64,000 nt of DNA, taken from the NCBI RefSeq assembly GCF_019443445.1, contig NZ_CP080378.1, forward strand, positions 3,906,001-3,970,000, written 5' to 3'. Shown here in pieces: positions 21,098-30,720 of the stretch. Position 1 is the stretch's first letter. Each line of letters opens with the position of its first letter. Below the pieces are notes generated by a model, which saw nothing but the letters and a program-made list of their open reading frames with translations, was not told where the DNA came from and did no database searches. Position numbers and translations under genes: made by a program. This DNA comes from Massilia sp. PAMC28688 (lineage in GTDB: Bacteria > Pseudomonadota > Gammaproteobacteria > Burkholderiales > Burkholderiaceae_D).

Positions 21098-21592
21098 ATG
21101 CTCATTGCGGTCAACGCCGTCATTCATCCGTCGCGCCTGTTGCGTCTGGCGTTGACGGCGTTCGCCCTTGGGATGGCGTTTGCTGGTGGCTCTGTGCTGT
21201 GGATGGCCATCGCGTTTTCCGGTTCCGGCGCAATTGGCGCGGCCTGCCTCGGCACGGCCGTGCTGGCCGCGCGCGCCGTGTACACGCTTCCAAATGCGCG
21301 GGTCCTTGATATATCTGGACTCGGTGAGATGCGCCTTTCGGTACAACGGAAGCTTGCGGCGGCAGATGGCGGGGAGGCGCTGGTGCTGCTGCCTGGTTCG
21401 ACCCTGTGGGCGCGCCTGCTGGTGCTGCGCCTGGGCCGGGAAGACGCGCAGCGTGAACGGGCGGGCAGGAATGCAGTGCTCATCATCCTGCCAGACAGCG
21501 TGACAGCCGACGAGTTCCGCCGGATTGCCATCGCCGTCAGGATGATTGCCGGACGGGACAATAAATTTTTCGAGAATAACAAAATTTTTTGA
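21098..21592 (+). CDS. YgfX-like membrane protein upstream of rpoE
   Basis: This 164-residue protein has two adjacent membrane segments (about 12-32 and 38-58) and a C-terminal soluble part with ALVLLPGSTLWARLLVLRLG and LIILPDSVTADEFRRIAIAV. The latter resembles the end of YgfX (CptA family; paired with SdhE in enterobacteria, where it affects cell division). Similarity is moderate and the partner SdhE is not adjacent, so the name is tentative. The ATG at 21098 has only a weak ribosome site. Its last bases overlap the sigma-E type promoter of rpoE. Confidence 0.5.
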   Translation: MLIAVNAVIHPSRLLRLALTAFALGMAFAGGSVLWMAIAFSGSGAIGAACLGTAVLAARAVYTLPNARVLDISGLGEMRLSVQRKLAAADGGEALVLLPGSTLWARLLVLRLGREDAQRERAGRNAVLIILPDSVTADEFRRIAIAVRMIAGRDNKFFENNKIF

Positions 21593-21617
21593 ACTTATTG
21601 CAACGGGCCAACTCTAT
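21591..21617 (+). promoter_or_regulatory. Sigma-E type promoter of rpoE (autoregulatory)
   Basis: GAACTT (21591-21596) is the core of the RpoE -35 element. After a 16-base spacer comes TCTAT (21613-21617), close to the -10 consensus TCTRA. It lies 44 bases before the GTG at 21661. RpoE normally activates its own operon, so the site fits. Confidence 0.7.
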
Positions 21618-21660
21618 AGACATAGGAGTGCCCGCGGCGGCAGCCAAGAGGGCATTGTCA

Positions 21661-22263
21661 GTGACGACAGAACGCGAGTGTGATCAACTGCTGGTTGAGC
21701 GCGTCCAGGCTGGTGAGCTCCAGGCATTCGACCTGTTGGTCGGCAAGTACCAGCGCAGGTTGATGCGGCTGGTATCACGCCTGGTGCATGATCCGGCCGA
21801 GGCCGAAGACGTAGTACAGGAAACCTTTATCAAGGCGTATCGTGCCTTGAGGCATTTTCGAGGAGATTCCGCGTTTTATACGTGGTTATACCGCATAGGA
21901 ATCAATACGGCAAAGAATTTTCTCGTCACGCAGGGCAGGCGCACGCCGACCTCGACAGAGGCTGATGCGGAGCGCGCCGAAGGGTTTGACGATGCGGACA
22001 GTTTGCGAGATATCAACACACCGGAGTCCATGTTGGCCAGCAAGCAGATCGCGTTTACAGTCAATGCAGCAATGGAAGCCTTGCCGCTGGAATTACGTAC
22101 GGCAATCGTCCTGCGCGAAATTGAAGGTTTGAGCTACGAAGAAATTTCCGAAGTCATGGCTTGCCCCATCGGTACCGTGCGCAGCCGCATTTTCCGGGCG
22201 CGCGAAGTCATTGCCGAAAAGTTGAGGCCGCTTCTCGATTTACCGGTTGACAAGCGACGGTAA
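21661..22263 (+). CDS. rpoE: RNA polymerase sigma factor RpoE (ECF)
   Basis: This envelope-stress sigma factor of about 200 residues has region 2 (FDLLVGKYQRRLMRLVSRLV; DVVQETFIKAYRAL; FYTWLYRIGINTAKNFL) and region 4 (LPLELRTAIVLREIEGLSYEEI; PIGTVRSRIFRARE) complete. The GTG at 21661 is preferred: GAGG lies nine bases upstream, and the resulting start VTTERECDQLLVERVQ fits the family. A TTG at 21589 would add 24 residues but lies on the promoter itself. It is followed by its probable anti-sigma factor and a DegP-type protease, the classic envelope-stress operon. Confidence 0.95.
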   Translation: MTTERECDQLLVERVQAGELQAFDLLVGKYQRRLMRLVSRLVHDPAEAEDVVQETFIKAYRALRHFRGDSAFYTWLYRIGINTAKNFLVTQGRRTPTSTEADAERAEGFDDADSLRDINTPESMLASKQIAFTVNAAMEALPLELRTAIVLREIEGLSYEEISEVMACPIGTVRSRIFRAREVIAEKLRPLLDLPVDKRR

Positions 22264-22323
22264 GTGTAGCGATGATCGTAATACTCGGTTAGTTTTGGTC
22301 ACTTACCCAGCAGGAAAATTCCG

Positions 22324-22710
22324 ATGGACACGCACAAGAAAATCCGCGAGCACATTTCCGCCCTCTCCGACGGCGCCCTTTGCAGCACCGATCTGGAGCT
22401 GGCCATGGCGGCCATGCAGACAGAAGACGGGCGCCAGGCCTGGCATCTGTACCACCGTATCGGTGACGTGTTGCGTGCCCAGGCCACGCCGGAACTGTCC
22501 GACAGTTTCGCCAGCAAGCTGGCGGCGCGCCTGGCCGAGGAACCCTTGCCGCTGCGCCGCAACCCCAGGGTCCAGGGCGAAGCACGCCCCGGCGGCCCGT
22601 CGGTGCACCTGATGCCGGCCGGGCAGGGCGAGCCGGCCATGGCCTGCGAGGCCGGCCCGGAAGGCGTGGCCGTGTCCCACACCAAGCCTGCCATCATCAG
22701 CGTTTCCTGA
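22324..22710 (+). CDS. rseA: RseA-like anti-sigma-E factor without membrane segment
   Basis: The first 75 residues (HISALSDGAL...LELAMAAM...RQAWHLYHRIGDVLR...SFASKLAARLAEEP) match the N-terminal RseA domain that clamps RpoE at the inner membrane. Classical RseA then has a membrane helix and a periplasmic domain cut by DegS. Here the remaining 50 residues are Pro/Gly rich and contain no hydrophobic segment, so the protein looks soluble. Position right after rpoE supports the call. No RseB gene follows. How release would be triggered without a membrane anchor is open. Confidence 0.8.
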   Translation: MDTHKKIREHISALSDGALCSTDLELAMAAMQTEDGRQAWHLYHRIGDVLRAQATPELSDSFASKLAARLAEEPLPLRRNPRVQGEARPGGPSVHLMPAGQGEPAMACEAGPEGVAVSHTKPAIISVS

Positions 22711-22787
22711 CGCCGGCCGGCGCCCGTTCCCGGCCCCGCGGGGACGGTCGCACGCCTGCGTGACCTTTTCGGCCGCGTCCGCCTTCC

Positions 22788-22850
22788 TGCCTGCCTGCCT
22801 CATCCTTCCTCCTGCCTGCTGTCCGCCTGCTGTCTGCCGCCCGCCAAGGG
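22788..22850 (+). repeat. Pyrimidine-rich CTGCC-type simple repeat
   Basis: Between rseA and the protease gene one strand is nearly free of purines and consists of slipped copies of CTGC, CTGCC and CCTTC (for example CCTGCCTGCCTGCC). It carries no gene. Such a tract is prone to slippage and may vary in length between strains. Confidence 0.6.
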
Positions 22851-22950
22851 CCGCCCCCCGGTCCGTCCGCGCGGCGTGCGTGTGCCGCTTTCCACGTCCT
22901 GCCGATTTGGCTTACCATATCGCCAAGACAAACCCTCCACCTCGGACTCC

Positions 22951-24444
22951 ATGACCATGACCATTTTCGCCGGCCGTCACTGCGTATTTGCCCGTGTTTC
23001 CGCCATCATGCTTGCCGCTGCCCTGGGAAGTACAGTCAGCACCGCCGTGGCCCAGGTGGCCGCGCCGCCCGCCGCGCCCGCGCCTGCCGCCCGGCCCCTG
23101 GTGACGGGCTTGCCTGACTTTACCGACCTGATCGACAAGGTGGGGCCGGCCGTGGTCAATATCCGCACCACCGAAAAGATCCGCCAGGGCGCCGGTCCCG
23201 GCGGCGGACCAGATGAGGAAATGCAGGAATTGCTGCGCCGCTTCTTTGGCGGCCAGATTCCCCGCTCCGCGCCGCGCCCGCGGCGCGGCGGCCCGGACCA
23301 GATCCAGCGCGGCGTGGGCTCGGGTTTCATTATTTCCGGTGACGGCTATGTGCTCACCAATGCCCACGTGGTCGAAGGCGCGGACGATGTCATCGTCACC
23401 CTGACCGACCGCCGCGAATTCAAGGCCAAGGTGCTGGGCGCCGACAAGCGCTCCGACGTGGCGCTGCTCAAGCTCGATACCACCGGCCTGCCGCACCTGA
23501 CCATTGGCGACCCCAACCGCATACGGGTGGGCGAGTGGGTCATTGCCATCGGCTCACCCTTTAACCTCGACAACACCGTCACGGCCGGCATCATTTCGGC
23601 CAAGTCACGCGATACCGGTGAATTCCTGCCCCTGATCCAGAGCGATGTGGCGGTCAACCCGGGCAACTCGGGCGGTCCCCTGATCAATATGCGTGGTGAA
23701 GTCATTGGCATCAATTCCCAGATTGCCACCTTGTCCGGCGCCTACAACGGCATTTCGTTTGCCGTCCCGATCGACGAAGTCATGCGCGTGTCGGACCAGC
23801 TCAAAAAGAGCGGCAAGGTCACGCGCGGGCGTATTGGCGTGGAAATTGGCGAAGTGAGCAAGGAAGTGGCCGAATCGCTGGGCCTGGGCCGGGCACGCGG
23901 CGTGGAAGTGGCGCGCGTGGAGGCGGGCGGGCCGGCCGAAAAAGGCGGCATCAAGGTGGGCGACATCATCCTCCAGTTCAACGGCGTGAGCGTGGAGCGC
24001 GCCAGCGACCTGCCGCGTCTGGTCGCGGCGGCGCCCGTGGGCAGCCGCGCGCAAGTGACCGTCTGGCGCAAGGGCAGCGAGCAGCAGATCCCCCTGACCA
24101 TCGTGGCGCTGGAAGAAGACACGGGCAAGCGCGCCGTGGTGCCAAAGAAACCCAAGCCCGAGCAGGCGCCCAATGCCATGGGCCTGGTGGTGTCGGACAT
24201 GAGCGCCGCCCAGAAAGCCGAGACCCGTGGCCAGGGCGGGGTGGTGGTGGACAGCAGCGAAGGGGCGGCCGCCCGCGCGGGCTTGCGTGCCGGCGACATG
24301 ATCTTGCAGCTCAATAATGTCGAAGTAAAGGATGCGCGCCAGTTCAATGCCATGGTGGCCAGGCTAGATCCCAAACGCAGCGCGGCGCTGCTGGTGCGCC
24401 GGGGCGAGACCACGCAGTTTGTCGTGATCCGTCCGCGCCAGTGA
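22951..24444 (+). CDS. Do/DegP-type periplasmic serine protease (MucD-like)
   Basis: This 497-residue protein has a signal peptide (to about residue 35), a trypsin-like domain with the full triad His139 (TNAHVV), Asp169 (SDVALLK) and Ser240 (GNSGGPL), then two PDZ domains (about 290-375 and 405-490). It should degrade or chaperone misfolded periplasmic proteins and belongs to the sigma-E response through its position behind rpoE and rseA. Start at the ATG at 22951 (a second ATG six bases on is possible); upstream in-frame codons lie in the low-complexity region. The next gene overlaps its stop (TGATG). Confidence 0.93.
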   Translation: MTMTIFAGRHCVFARVSAIMLAAALGSTVSTAVAQVAAPPAAPAPAARPLVTGLPDFTDLIDKVGPAVVNIRTTEKIRQGAGPGGGPDEEMQELLRRFFGGQIPRSAPRPRRGGPDQIQRGVGSGFIISGDGYVLTNAHVVEGADDVIVTLTDRREFKAKVLGADKRSDVALLKLDTTGLPHLTIGDPNRIRVGEWVIAIGSPFNLDNTVTAGIISAKSRDTGEFLPLIQSDVAVNPGNSGGPLINMRGEVIGINSQIATLSGAYNGISFAVPIDEVMRVSDQLKKSGKVTRGRIGVEIGEVSKEVAESLGLGRARGVEVARVEAGGPAEKGGIKVGDIILQFNGVSVERASDLPRLVAAAPVGSRAQVTVWRKGSEQQIPLTIVALEEDTGKRAVVPKKPKPEQAPNAMGLVVSDMSAAQKAETRGQGGVVVDSSEGAAARAGLRAGDMILQLNNVEVKDARQFNAMVARLDPKRSAALLVRRGETTQFVVIRPRQ

Positions 24445-24710
24445 TGCAGACACTTCCCTTCACGCTGTATTCGCGCGCCTGGTGCCATCTGTGCGATGAC
24501 ATGCTCGCCGCCCTGCTGGCCCTGCAGACCGAGCAGCAACGCTTCGCGGTCGAGGTCATCGATGTCGACGCCGACCCGGCCCTGGTGGCGCGCTTTGACG
24601 AACTGGTGCCGGTGCTGTACGGCCGGCTCGACCAGCCGGAGCTGTGCCACTACTTCCTGGACGAAGGGGCGGTGCGCGCCTACCTGGCGGCCCAGCCTGT
24701 GTCAATTTAG
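24444..24710 (+). CDS. Glutaredoxin family protein (DUF836 type)
   Basis: This 88-residue thioredoxin-fold protein has the redox motif WCHLC near residues 13-17 and the cis-proline region ELVPVLYG. It belongs to the short glutaredoxin-like proteins found beside lepA in many beta- and gammaproteobacteria; the substrate is unknown. The ATG overlaps the protease stop codon, so it is translated from the sigma-E operon mRNA, which fits a thiol-repair role under envelope stress. Confidence 0.85.
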   Translation: MQTLPFTLYSRAWCHLCDDMLAALLALQTEQQRFAVEVIDVDADPALVARFDELVPVLYGRLDQPELCHYFLDEGAVRAYLAAQPVSI

Positions 24711-24816
24711 CAATATTCGACCCAGGCTGCGCATAAACCGGGCTTTCTACCCTGAAATCCGGTAAAATGCGGGGTCGAAAAAGCTCCTGTCACCCACACA
24801 GTTCTTGCACGACAAG

Positions 24817-24857
24817 GCGCTCGCCTGGGGATGCCATCCCCCTGGGAGCGCTTTTTT
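24817..24857 (+). terminator. Strong hairpin with T run in the lepA leader (terminator or attenuator)
   Basis: Outer stem GCGCTC (24817-24822) with GAGCGC (24846-24851) and inner stem GGGGAT (24827-24832) with ATCCCC (24836-24841) are followed by six T residues (24852-24857). It ends the sigma-E operon transcript. A TAAAAT box at 24763-24768 could start an RNA of about 80 bases that would end here, so a small RNA or attenuator is possible. Confidence 0.75.
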
Positions 24858-24925
24858 GTCGCTCTCTGGTCGCACCGACACGTCCGGCCGGCGTCGTCCC
24901 TCCTTTTTGGCTTTGAATTGCATTA

Positions 24926-26719
24926 ATGAACAACATACGTAACTTCTCCATCATCGCCCACATCGATCACGGCAAATCGACCCTGGCCGACCGTATCATC
25001 CAGATCTGCGGCGGCCTGTCCGACCGCGACATGGAAGCCCAGGTGCTCGATTCGATGGATCTGGAGCGCGAACGCGGCATTACCATCAAGGCCCAGACGG
25101 CGGCCCTGCATTACAAGGCCAAGGATGGCATTGTCTACAATCTGAACCTGATCGATACCCCGGGCCACGTCGACTTCAGCTATGAAGTGTCGCGCTCGCT
25201 CTCGGCCTGTGAAGGCGCGCTGCTGGTGGTCGATGCTTCCCAGGGCGTGGAAGCGCAGACGGTGGCCAATTGCTACACGGCGCTCGACCTGGGCGTGGAA
25301 GTGGTGCCGGTGCTAAACAAGATTGACCTGCCGCACGCAGACCCCGCCAACGCGATTGCCGAAATCGAAGACGTGATCGGCATTGACGCGGCCGACGCCG
25401 TCAAATGCTCGGCCAAGAGCGGCCTGGGCGTGGAAGACGTGCTCGAATCCCTGATTGCCCGCGTGCCGCCGCCCAAGGGCGACCCGGACGCGCCGCTGCA
25501 GGCGCTCATCGTCGACTCCTGGTTCGACAACTACGTGGGCGTGGTGATGCTGGTGCGCGTGATGAACGGCACTTTGAAACCGAAGGAAAAGATCCAGCTG
25601 ATGGCCACCGAATCGGTGCAGCTCGTCGAGAGCGTGGGCGTGTTCAGCCCCAAGTCGCAGTCCTTGCCGCAGATTTCCGCCGGCCAGGTGGGCTTTGTCA
25701 TTGCCGGTATCAAGGAATTGAAGGCGGCCAAGGTGGGCGACACCGTCACCCATGCCGCCAAGCCGGCCGCCGCGCCCCTGCCGGGCTTCAAGGAAGTGCA
25801 GCCACAAGTGTTTGCCGGCCTGTTCCCCGTCGATTCGCACCAGTACGATGCCCTGCGCGACTCGCTTGAAAAGCTCAAGCTCAACGACGCGGCCCTGATG
25901 TACGAGCCGGAAGTGTCGCAGGCGCTGGGATTTGGTTTTCGCTGCGGCTTCCTGGGCTTGCTGCACATGGAAATCGTGCAAGAGCGCCTGGAGCGCGAAT
26001 TCGACATGGACCTCATCACCACGGCGCCGACCGTGGTGTACGAAGTGATCATGCGCGACGGCAGCATGGTGCGCGTGGACAATCCGTCCAAGATGCCGGA
26101 CCCGTCCAAGATCGAGGAAGTACGCGAGCCGATCGTGACCGTCAACCTGTACATGCCGCAGGAATACGTGGGTTCGGTCATTACCCTGTGCATCGGCAAG
26201 CGCGGTATCCAGATGGACATGAGCTACCACGGGCGCCAGGTCAAGCTGATCTACGAAATGCCGATGGCTGAAATCGTGCTCGACTTCTTTGACAAGCTCA
26301 AGTCCACCTCGCGCGGCTATGCCTCGATGGATTACGAGTTCAAGGAATACCGCGCATCGGACGTGGTCAAGGTCGACATGCTGATCAACAGCGAAAAGGT
26401 CGATGCCCTGGCCATCATCGTGCACCGCGCCAACAGCCAGTTCCGCGGGCGCCAGGTGGCGGCCAAGATGCGTGAACTGATTCCGCGCCAGATGTTTGAC
26501 GTTGCCATCCAGGCTGCCATCGGCAGCAATGTGATTTCGCGTGAAAACGTCAAGGCACTGCGCAAGAACGTGCTGGCCAAGTGCTACGGCGGCGACATCA
26601 GCCGCAAGAAGAAACTGCTGGAAAAGCAAAAGGCCGGCAAGAAGCGCATGAAGCAGGTGGGTTCGGTGGAAATCCCGCAAGAGGCATTCCTGGCAATCTT
26701 ACAAGTGGACGATAAATGA
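24926..26719 (+). CDS. lepA: Elongation factor 4 (LepA)
   Basis: This 597-residue translational GTPase binds ribosomes and affects initiation, biogenesis and back-translocation under stress. The G1 motif [13 protein letters not shown], switch region [11 protein letters not shown] and DTPGHVDF are all present, and the C-terminal domain specific to LepA ends with [16 protein letters not shown]. The last bases overlap the ATG of lepB, the standard lepA-lepB pairing. Confidence 0.98.
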   Translation: MNNIRNFSIIAHIDHGKSTLADRIIQICGGLSDRDMEAQVLDSMDLERERGITIKAQTAALHYKAKDGIVYNLNLIDTPGHVDFSYEVSRSLSACEGALLVVDASQGVEAQTVANCYTALDLGVEVVPVLNKIDLPHADPANAIAEIEDVIGIDAADAVKCSAKSGLGVEDVLESLIARVPPPKGDPDAPLQALIVDSWFDNYVGVVMLVRVMNGTLKPKEKIQLMATESVQLVESVGVFSPKSQSLPQISAGQVGFVIAGIKELKAAKVGDTVTHAAKPAAAPLPGFKEVQPQVFAGLFPVDSHQYDALRDSLEKLKLNDAALMYEPEVSQALGFGFRCGFLGLLHMEIVQERLEREFDMDLITTAPTVVYEVIMRDGSMVRVDNPSKMPDPSKIEEVREPIVTVNLYMPQEYVGSVITLCIGKRGIQMDMSYHGRQVKLIYEMPMAEIVLDFFDKLKSTSRGYASMDYEFKEYRASDVVKVDMLINSEKVDALAIIVHRANSQFRGRQVAAKMRELIPRQMFDVAIQAAIGSNVISRENVKALRKNVLAKCYGGDISRKKKLLEKQKAGKKRMKQVGSVEIPQEAFLAILQVDDK

Positions 26720-27636
26720 GCTTTCAAGTAATTCTCAGTAATTTTGCCCTGATCCTGTTTGTCTTGATGGTGGTAACGGGCATCATCTGGTGCTTCGATG
26801 TGTTCGTTCTGGCCAAGCAGCGCCGCCGCGCCGCCGATGCCGCCCTGGCCGAATACGATGCGCGCGTGGCCAAGCTCGTCGCTGACGGCGTCAAGCCCGA
26901 CAGCAACAGCAATGCCCGCGCCGAACTGGAAATGCGCCACCTGCGCCAGCCTACCTGGATCGAGTATTCCGGCAGCTTCTTCCCCGTCATCGCCCTCGTG
27001 TTTTGCCTGCGCTCCTTCCTGTACGAGCCGTTCAAGATTCCCTCCGGGTCGATGATCCCGACCCTCGTGATCGGCGACCTCATCCTTGTCAACAAGTTCA
27101 CCTATGGCATTCGCCTGCCCATCATTAACAAGAAGATCATCGAGATCAATGATCCGCAGCGGGGCGACGTCATGGTGTTCAAATACCCCAAGGATTTGAG
27201 CCAGGATTACATCAAGCGGGTGATCGGCGTGCCGGGTGATAAAATCACCTATGAAAACAAGCGTCTCACCGTCAATGGCAAATTGGTTGCGTACACGCAA
27301 CTCGACGATTATTTGCATAATGATACGGTCATGTACGACAAGCAGTTTGTCGAAAACCTGGGCGGCAAGCCGCACCGCATCCTGAACCGCGAGTCCGCGC
27401 GCCCTGTCAATGACGAGCAAGTGGAGGAATTTCTCAACAAACAGGCCTGTGAATATGGCGTGGAGAAATTTACCTGTATCGTACCTCCTGGCAATTACTT
27501 TATGATGGGCGATAACCGCGATGACAGCGCCGACAGCCGTTACTGGGGATTCGTTCCCGACAAGAACATTGTTGGCAAAGCGTTTTTTGTTTGGATGAAT
27601 TTCAGTCATCCGACGCGCATCGGCGGAATTGACTAG
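26716..27636 (+). CDS. lepB: Signal peptidase I
   Basis: LepB cuts signal peptides from exported proteins at the outer face of the inner membrane. The 306-residue protein has two membrane segments (about 8-28 and 82-100), the catalytic Ser112 in PSGSMIPTL and the catalytic Lys167 in [11 protein letters not shown]. The C-terminal [15 protein letters not shown] (box E) is intact. It overlaps lepA by four bases (ATGA). Confidence 0.97.
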   Translation: MSFQVILSNFALILFVLMVVTGIIWCFDVFVLAKQRRRAADAALAEYDARVAKLVADGVKPDSNSNARAELEMRHLRQPTWIEYSGSFFPVIALVFCLRSFLYEPFKIPSGSMIPTLVIGDLILVNKFTYGIRLPIINKKIIEINDPQRGDVMVFKYPKDLSQDYIKRVIGVPGDKITYENKRLTVNGKLVAYTQLDDYLHNDTVMYDKQFVENLGGKPHRILNRESARPVNDEQVEEFLNKQACEYGVEKFTCIVPPGNYFMMGDNRDDSADSRYWGFVPDKNIVGKAFFVWMNFSHPTRIGGID

Positions 27637-27651
27637 TTAAAGGAAATTCTC

Positions 27652-28062
27652 ATGAACGGTTCCAAGCTCTCCCTGCACGCCCAACGCGGTGTTTCCCTGT
27701 CCGGCCTGCTGGTGGTCCTGGCTGTGCTCGTTGTCGTGGCCGTGCTGGCCATGAAAGTGGTGCCAACCTATACCGAGTACCTGTCGGCCAAGGATGCCAT
27801 TGCTGCTGCCAAGGCCACCAATGGCACCCCCAGCGAGATGAAGGGCGCATTCGTGCGCGCTGCCGATATCAACAACATCCGCGCCATCAAGTCGAGCGAC
27901 CTGATCATCGAGAAGGTCGATGGCCAGTCCGAAGTGTCGTTTGACTACGATGCCGTCGTGCCGCTGTTTACGAACGTGAAGCTGGTGATCCGCTACGCTG
28001 CCACCACGGCCGCCGACGGTGTCGTTCCCGACCGCGAAGAAGCGGACCCCGAGAAAAAATAA
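27652..28062 (+). CDS. DUF4845 family small membrane protein
   Basis: This 136-residue protein has an N-terminal membrane segment (about 12-35: [24 protein letters not shown], shown in part) and a soluble domain with [14 protein letters not shown] and [21 protein letters not shown]. It fits the DUF4845 family, which is regularly found between lepB and rnc in betaproteobacteria. The start resembles a type IV pilin-like leader, but no clear prepilin cleavage site is seen. Function is unknown. Confidence 0.8.
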   Translation: MNGSKLSLHAQRGVSLSGLLVVLAVLVVVAVLAMKVVPTYTEYLSAKDAIAAAKATNGTPSEMKGAFVRAADINNIRAIKSSDLIIEKVDGQSEVSFDYDAVVPLFTNVKLVIRYAATTAADGVVPDREEADPEKK

Positions 28063-28078
28063 GGCTTCCCCACCACCA

Positions 28079-28942
28079 ATGAATCTACAGTTATTGCAGA
28101 CACGCTTAGGGTACACGTTCCAGGATGCTGGCCTGTTGCAGCAAGCCTTGACGCACCGCAGCCATAGCAGTCTGCATAACGAACGCCTGGAATTTCTGGG
28201 CGACTCGATTCTGAACTGCGTGGTGGCATCGGTGCTGTACGAACGCTTCGCCAGCATCGACGAAGGCGACCTGTCGCGCCTGCGCGCCAACCTGGTCAAG
28301 CAGCAATCGCTGTACGAAATTGCCCAGAAGCTGGAACTGTCGCAATTCTTGCGCCTGGGCGAGGGCGAGCTCAAGTCGGGCGGTTTCCGCCGCCCCTCGA
28401 TCCTGGCCGACACCCTCGAAGCCTTGCTGGGCGCAATTTTCCTCGACGCCGGCTTCGATGCCGCGCGCGACGTGATCCGCGCCTTTTACATTCCCATCCT
28501 CGACTCGGTGGACCCGCGCACCCTGGGCAAGGATGCCAAGACCCTGCTGCAGGAATTTTTGCAGAGTAAGAAAATCTCGCTGCCGACCTACAACGTGGTG
28601 GCCACGCATGGCGCCGCGCACAGCCAGGAATTTGAAATTGAATGCCTGGTGCCCAAGCTTGGCATCCAGGTCTACGGCCGCGGGGGCAGCCGCCGCGCCG
28701 GCGAGCAGGCCGCCGCCAAGCTGGCCCTGGAAGTGGCCCAGCAAGCCATGGCCAAGACCCCGGCCGCCGCCCGCAAGACCAAGCCGCGCGCCGCCCAGCT
28801 CAAGCTGGCCGGCATCGCCACCATCCAGGGCGGCCCGCCACTGGCCGATGAAGCCGACAGCCAGTCACCGGTCCCGGTGACCGTCGCGGCCAAGCCGGCA
28901 GAAGCCAAGGCGCCCAAACTTACAGAAACGAAGTCAGCATGA
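28079..28942 (+). CDS. rnc: Ribonuclease III
   Basis: RNase III cuts double-stranded RNA in rRNA processing and mRNA control. The signature [12 protein letters not shown] lies near residue 39, the second acidic cluster in [15 protein letters not shown] near 112, and the dsRNA-binding domain spans about 155-225. The family length is about 225 residues. This protein has 287, with a Lys/Ala/Pro-rich tail after about 225. It overlaps era by four bases, the usual rnc-era pair. Confidence 0.96.
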   Translation: MNLQLLQTRLGYTFQDAGLLQQALTHRSHSSLHNERLEFLGDSILNCVVASVLYERFASIDEGDLSRLRANLVKQQSLYEIAQKLELSQFLRLGEGELKSGGFRRPSILADTLEALLGAIFLDAGFDAARDVIRAFYIPILDSVDPRTLGKDAKTLLQEFLQSKKISLPTYNVVATHGAAHSQEFEIECLVPKLGIQVYGRGGSRRAGEQAAAKLALEVAQQAMAKTPAAARKTKPRAAQLKLAGIATIQGGPPLADEADSQSPVPVTVAAKPAEAKAPKLTETKSA

Positions 28943-29841
28943 ACAGCCCAGCTCCCCAAGATCCCTTCCGTTGTGGCTACATTGCCATTGTCGGCCGCCC
29001 GAATGTCGGCAAGTCGACCCTGATGAACCAGCTCATCGGCGCCAAGGTGTCGATCACCTCGCGCAAGGCGCAGACCACGCGCCACCGCATTACCGGCATC
29101 CAGACCTTGCCCGACGCCCAGTTCATTTACGTCGACACGCCTGGTTTCCAGACCCGTCATTCCAATGCCCTGAACAAGACGCTCAACAAGACCGTCACCA
29201 ACACCCTGATCTCGGCCGACGTGATCCTGTTCCTGGTCGAGGCCGGTACGTTCGGCCCGGCCGACCAGCAGGTGGTGGACCTGCTGCCTAAGGATGTACC
29301 GGTCATGCTCGTCATTAACAAATCCGACCGCGTCAAGGACAAGGCGGCCCTCATGCCGTTTGCCCAGCAGGTTGCGGCCAAGCACAACTTTGCCGCCATC
29401 GTACCGGTGTCGGCCAAGCTGCGCTTCCAGCTCGATGCCCTGCAGGAGGAAATCAAGCGCTTCCTGCCCGAGAACGAGGCCATCTTTGGCCCGGACGACA
29501 TCACCGACCGCAGCGAAAAATTCCTGGCGTCGGAAATCGTGCGCGAAAAGCTGTTCCGCCTGGTGGGCGATGAATTGCCCTACACCAGCACGGTCCTGAT
29601 CGAACAGTTCGAGCAGGAAGGCGACCTGCGCCGCATTTTTGCCGCCATCCTGGTCGAACGCGACACCCATAAGTCCATGGTCATCGGCAACAAGGGCGCG
29701 CGCCTGAAAGAGGTGTCCACCCAGTCGCGCCTGGACATGGAAAAACTGTTTGGCGGCCCCGTGTACCTGGAAATCTGGGTCAAGGTTAAGTCCGGCTGGG
29801 CCGACAACGAAGCCGGGCTGCGCGCCTACGGCTACGAATAG
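28939..29841 (+). CDS. era: GTPase Era
   Basis: Era is an essential GTPase for 30S subunit maturation that binds the 3' end of 16S rRNA. In this 300-residue protein the G1 motif [13 protein letters not shown]3 DTPGF and G4 NKSDR are present. The C-terminal KH domain carries [17 protein letters not shown]. It lies in the order rnc-era-recO-pdxJ-acpS, standard for the class. Confidence 0.97.
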   Translation: MNSPAPQDPFRCGYIAIVGRPNVGKSTLMNQLIGAKVSITSRKAQTTRHRITGIQTLPDAQFIYVDTPGFQTRHSNALNKTLNKTVTNTLISADVILFLVEAGTFGPADQQVVDLLPKDVPVMLVINKSDRVKDKAALMPFAQQVAAKHNFAAIVPVSAKLRFQLDALQEEIKRFLPENEAIFGPDDITDRSEKFLASEIVREKLFRLVGDELPYTSTVLIEQFEQEGDLRRIFAAILVERDTHKSMVIGNKGARLKEVSTQSRLDMEKLFGGPVYLEIWVKVKSGWADNEAGLRAYGYE

Positions 29842-29867
29842 GCACGCCGGGACCGGCCACGCCCCAC

Positions 29868-30701
29868 ATGCCCGCCACTGACGCCGACGCGACTGCTGTC
29901 GCCGCGCCCGACGCGGCGCCGGCGGCCGGCGTGGCGCCAGGCCCGGCCGCCGGCAAGCGCGCGCGCCCCGTGCGCAGCCCGGCCGCCGGCGCCGGGCGCG
30001 TGAGCGGCCAGCCCGCCTTTGTGCTGCACAGCTATCCCTACAAGGAAACCAGCCTGATCGTGGACATGTTCACGCGCGACCATGGCCGCATCGGTCTGGT
30101 GGCCAAGGGCGCCAAGCGCCCGCATTCCAAGCTGCGCGGCGTGCTGCAGACTTTCCAGCCGCTGCAGGCGGCGTGGAGCGGCAAGGCCGAACTGCGCACC
30201 ATGATTGACGCCGAATGGGTGGGCGGCATGCTGCCCCTGGAAAAAACCGCGCTCCTGTGCGGCTTTTACCTTAACGAGCTGCTGGTCAAGCTGCTGGCGC
30301 GCGACGATCCCCATCCCGCCCTGTTCGACCACTATGTCTCGACCTTGAACCAGCTGGCGCACAATGAACCTGCACCCATCGTCTTGCGAAAATTCGAAAG
30401 AGCCTTACTTAAGGAGACGGGGGTGGCGGCCGACCTGACCCGCTGCACCGCGACCCGCGCGCGCGTGCTGCCGGCGGCGGACTACGTGGTGGACCCGGAA
30501 CGCGGTGCGCGCCCGGTGCAGGCGGCCGATACCTGGCCGGTGGTGAGCGGCAAAACCCTGCTCGACATGGAGCGCGAAGACTACGCCGACCCCGCCACCC
30601 AGGCCCAGAGCAAGCAGCTGATGCGCTTTTTGCTGGCGCACCACCTGGGCGGCGCGCCGCTGAACACTCGCCAGATCCTGATCGACCTGCTGCAGTTATA
30701 A
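29868..30701 (+). CDS. recO: DNA repair protein RecO with Ala/Pro-rich N-terminal extension
   Basis: RecO anneals single strands and helps load RecA in the RecFOR pathway. From about residue 45 the protein matches Rec[22 protein letters not shown] (OB fold), then [20 protein letters not shown]. From the ATG at 29868 it has about 44 extra residues of Ala, Pro, Gly and Arg; a GTG at 30000 would give the usual length, so the true start is uncertain. Zinc cysteines seen in some RecO proteins are not evident. Confidence 0.9.
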   Translation: MPATDADATAVAAPDAAPAAGVAPGPAAGKRARPVRSPAAGAGRVSGQPAFVLHSYPYKETSLIVDMFTRDHGRIGLVAKGAKRPHSKLRGVLQTFQPLQAAWSGKAELRTMIDAEWVGGMLPLEKTALLCGFYLNELLVKLLARDDPHPALFDHYVSTLNQLAHNEPAPIVLRKFERALLKETGVAADLTRCTATRARVLPAADYVVDPERGARPVQAADTWPVVSGKTLLDMEREDYADPATQAQSKQLMRFLLAHHLGGAPLNTRQILIDLLQL

Positions 30702-30720
30702 CCTTTACGAAAAGAGCGCC

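Noticed and set aside
21589..21660. Longer RpoE N-terminus from TTG 21589
   Set aside because: The region is occupied by the sigma-E type promoter and lacks family similarity.
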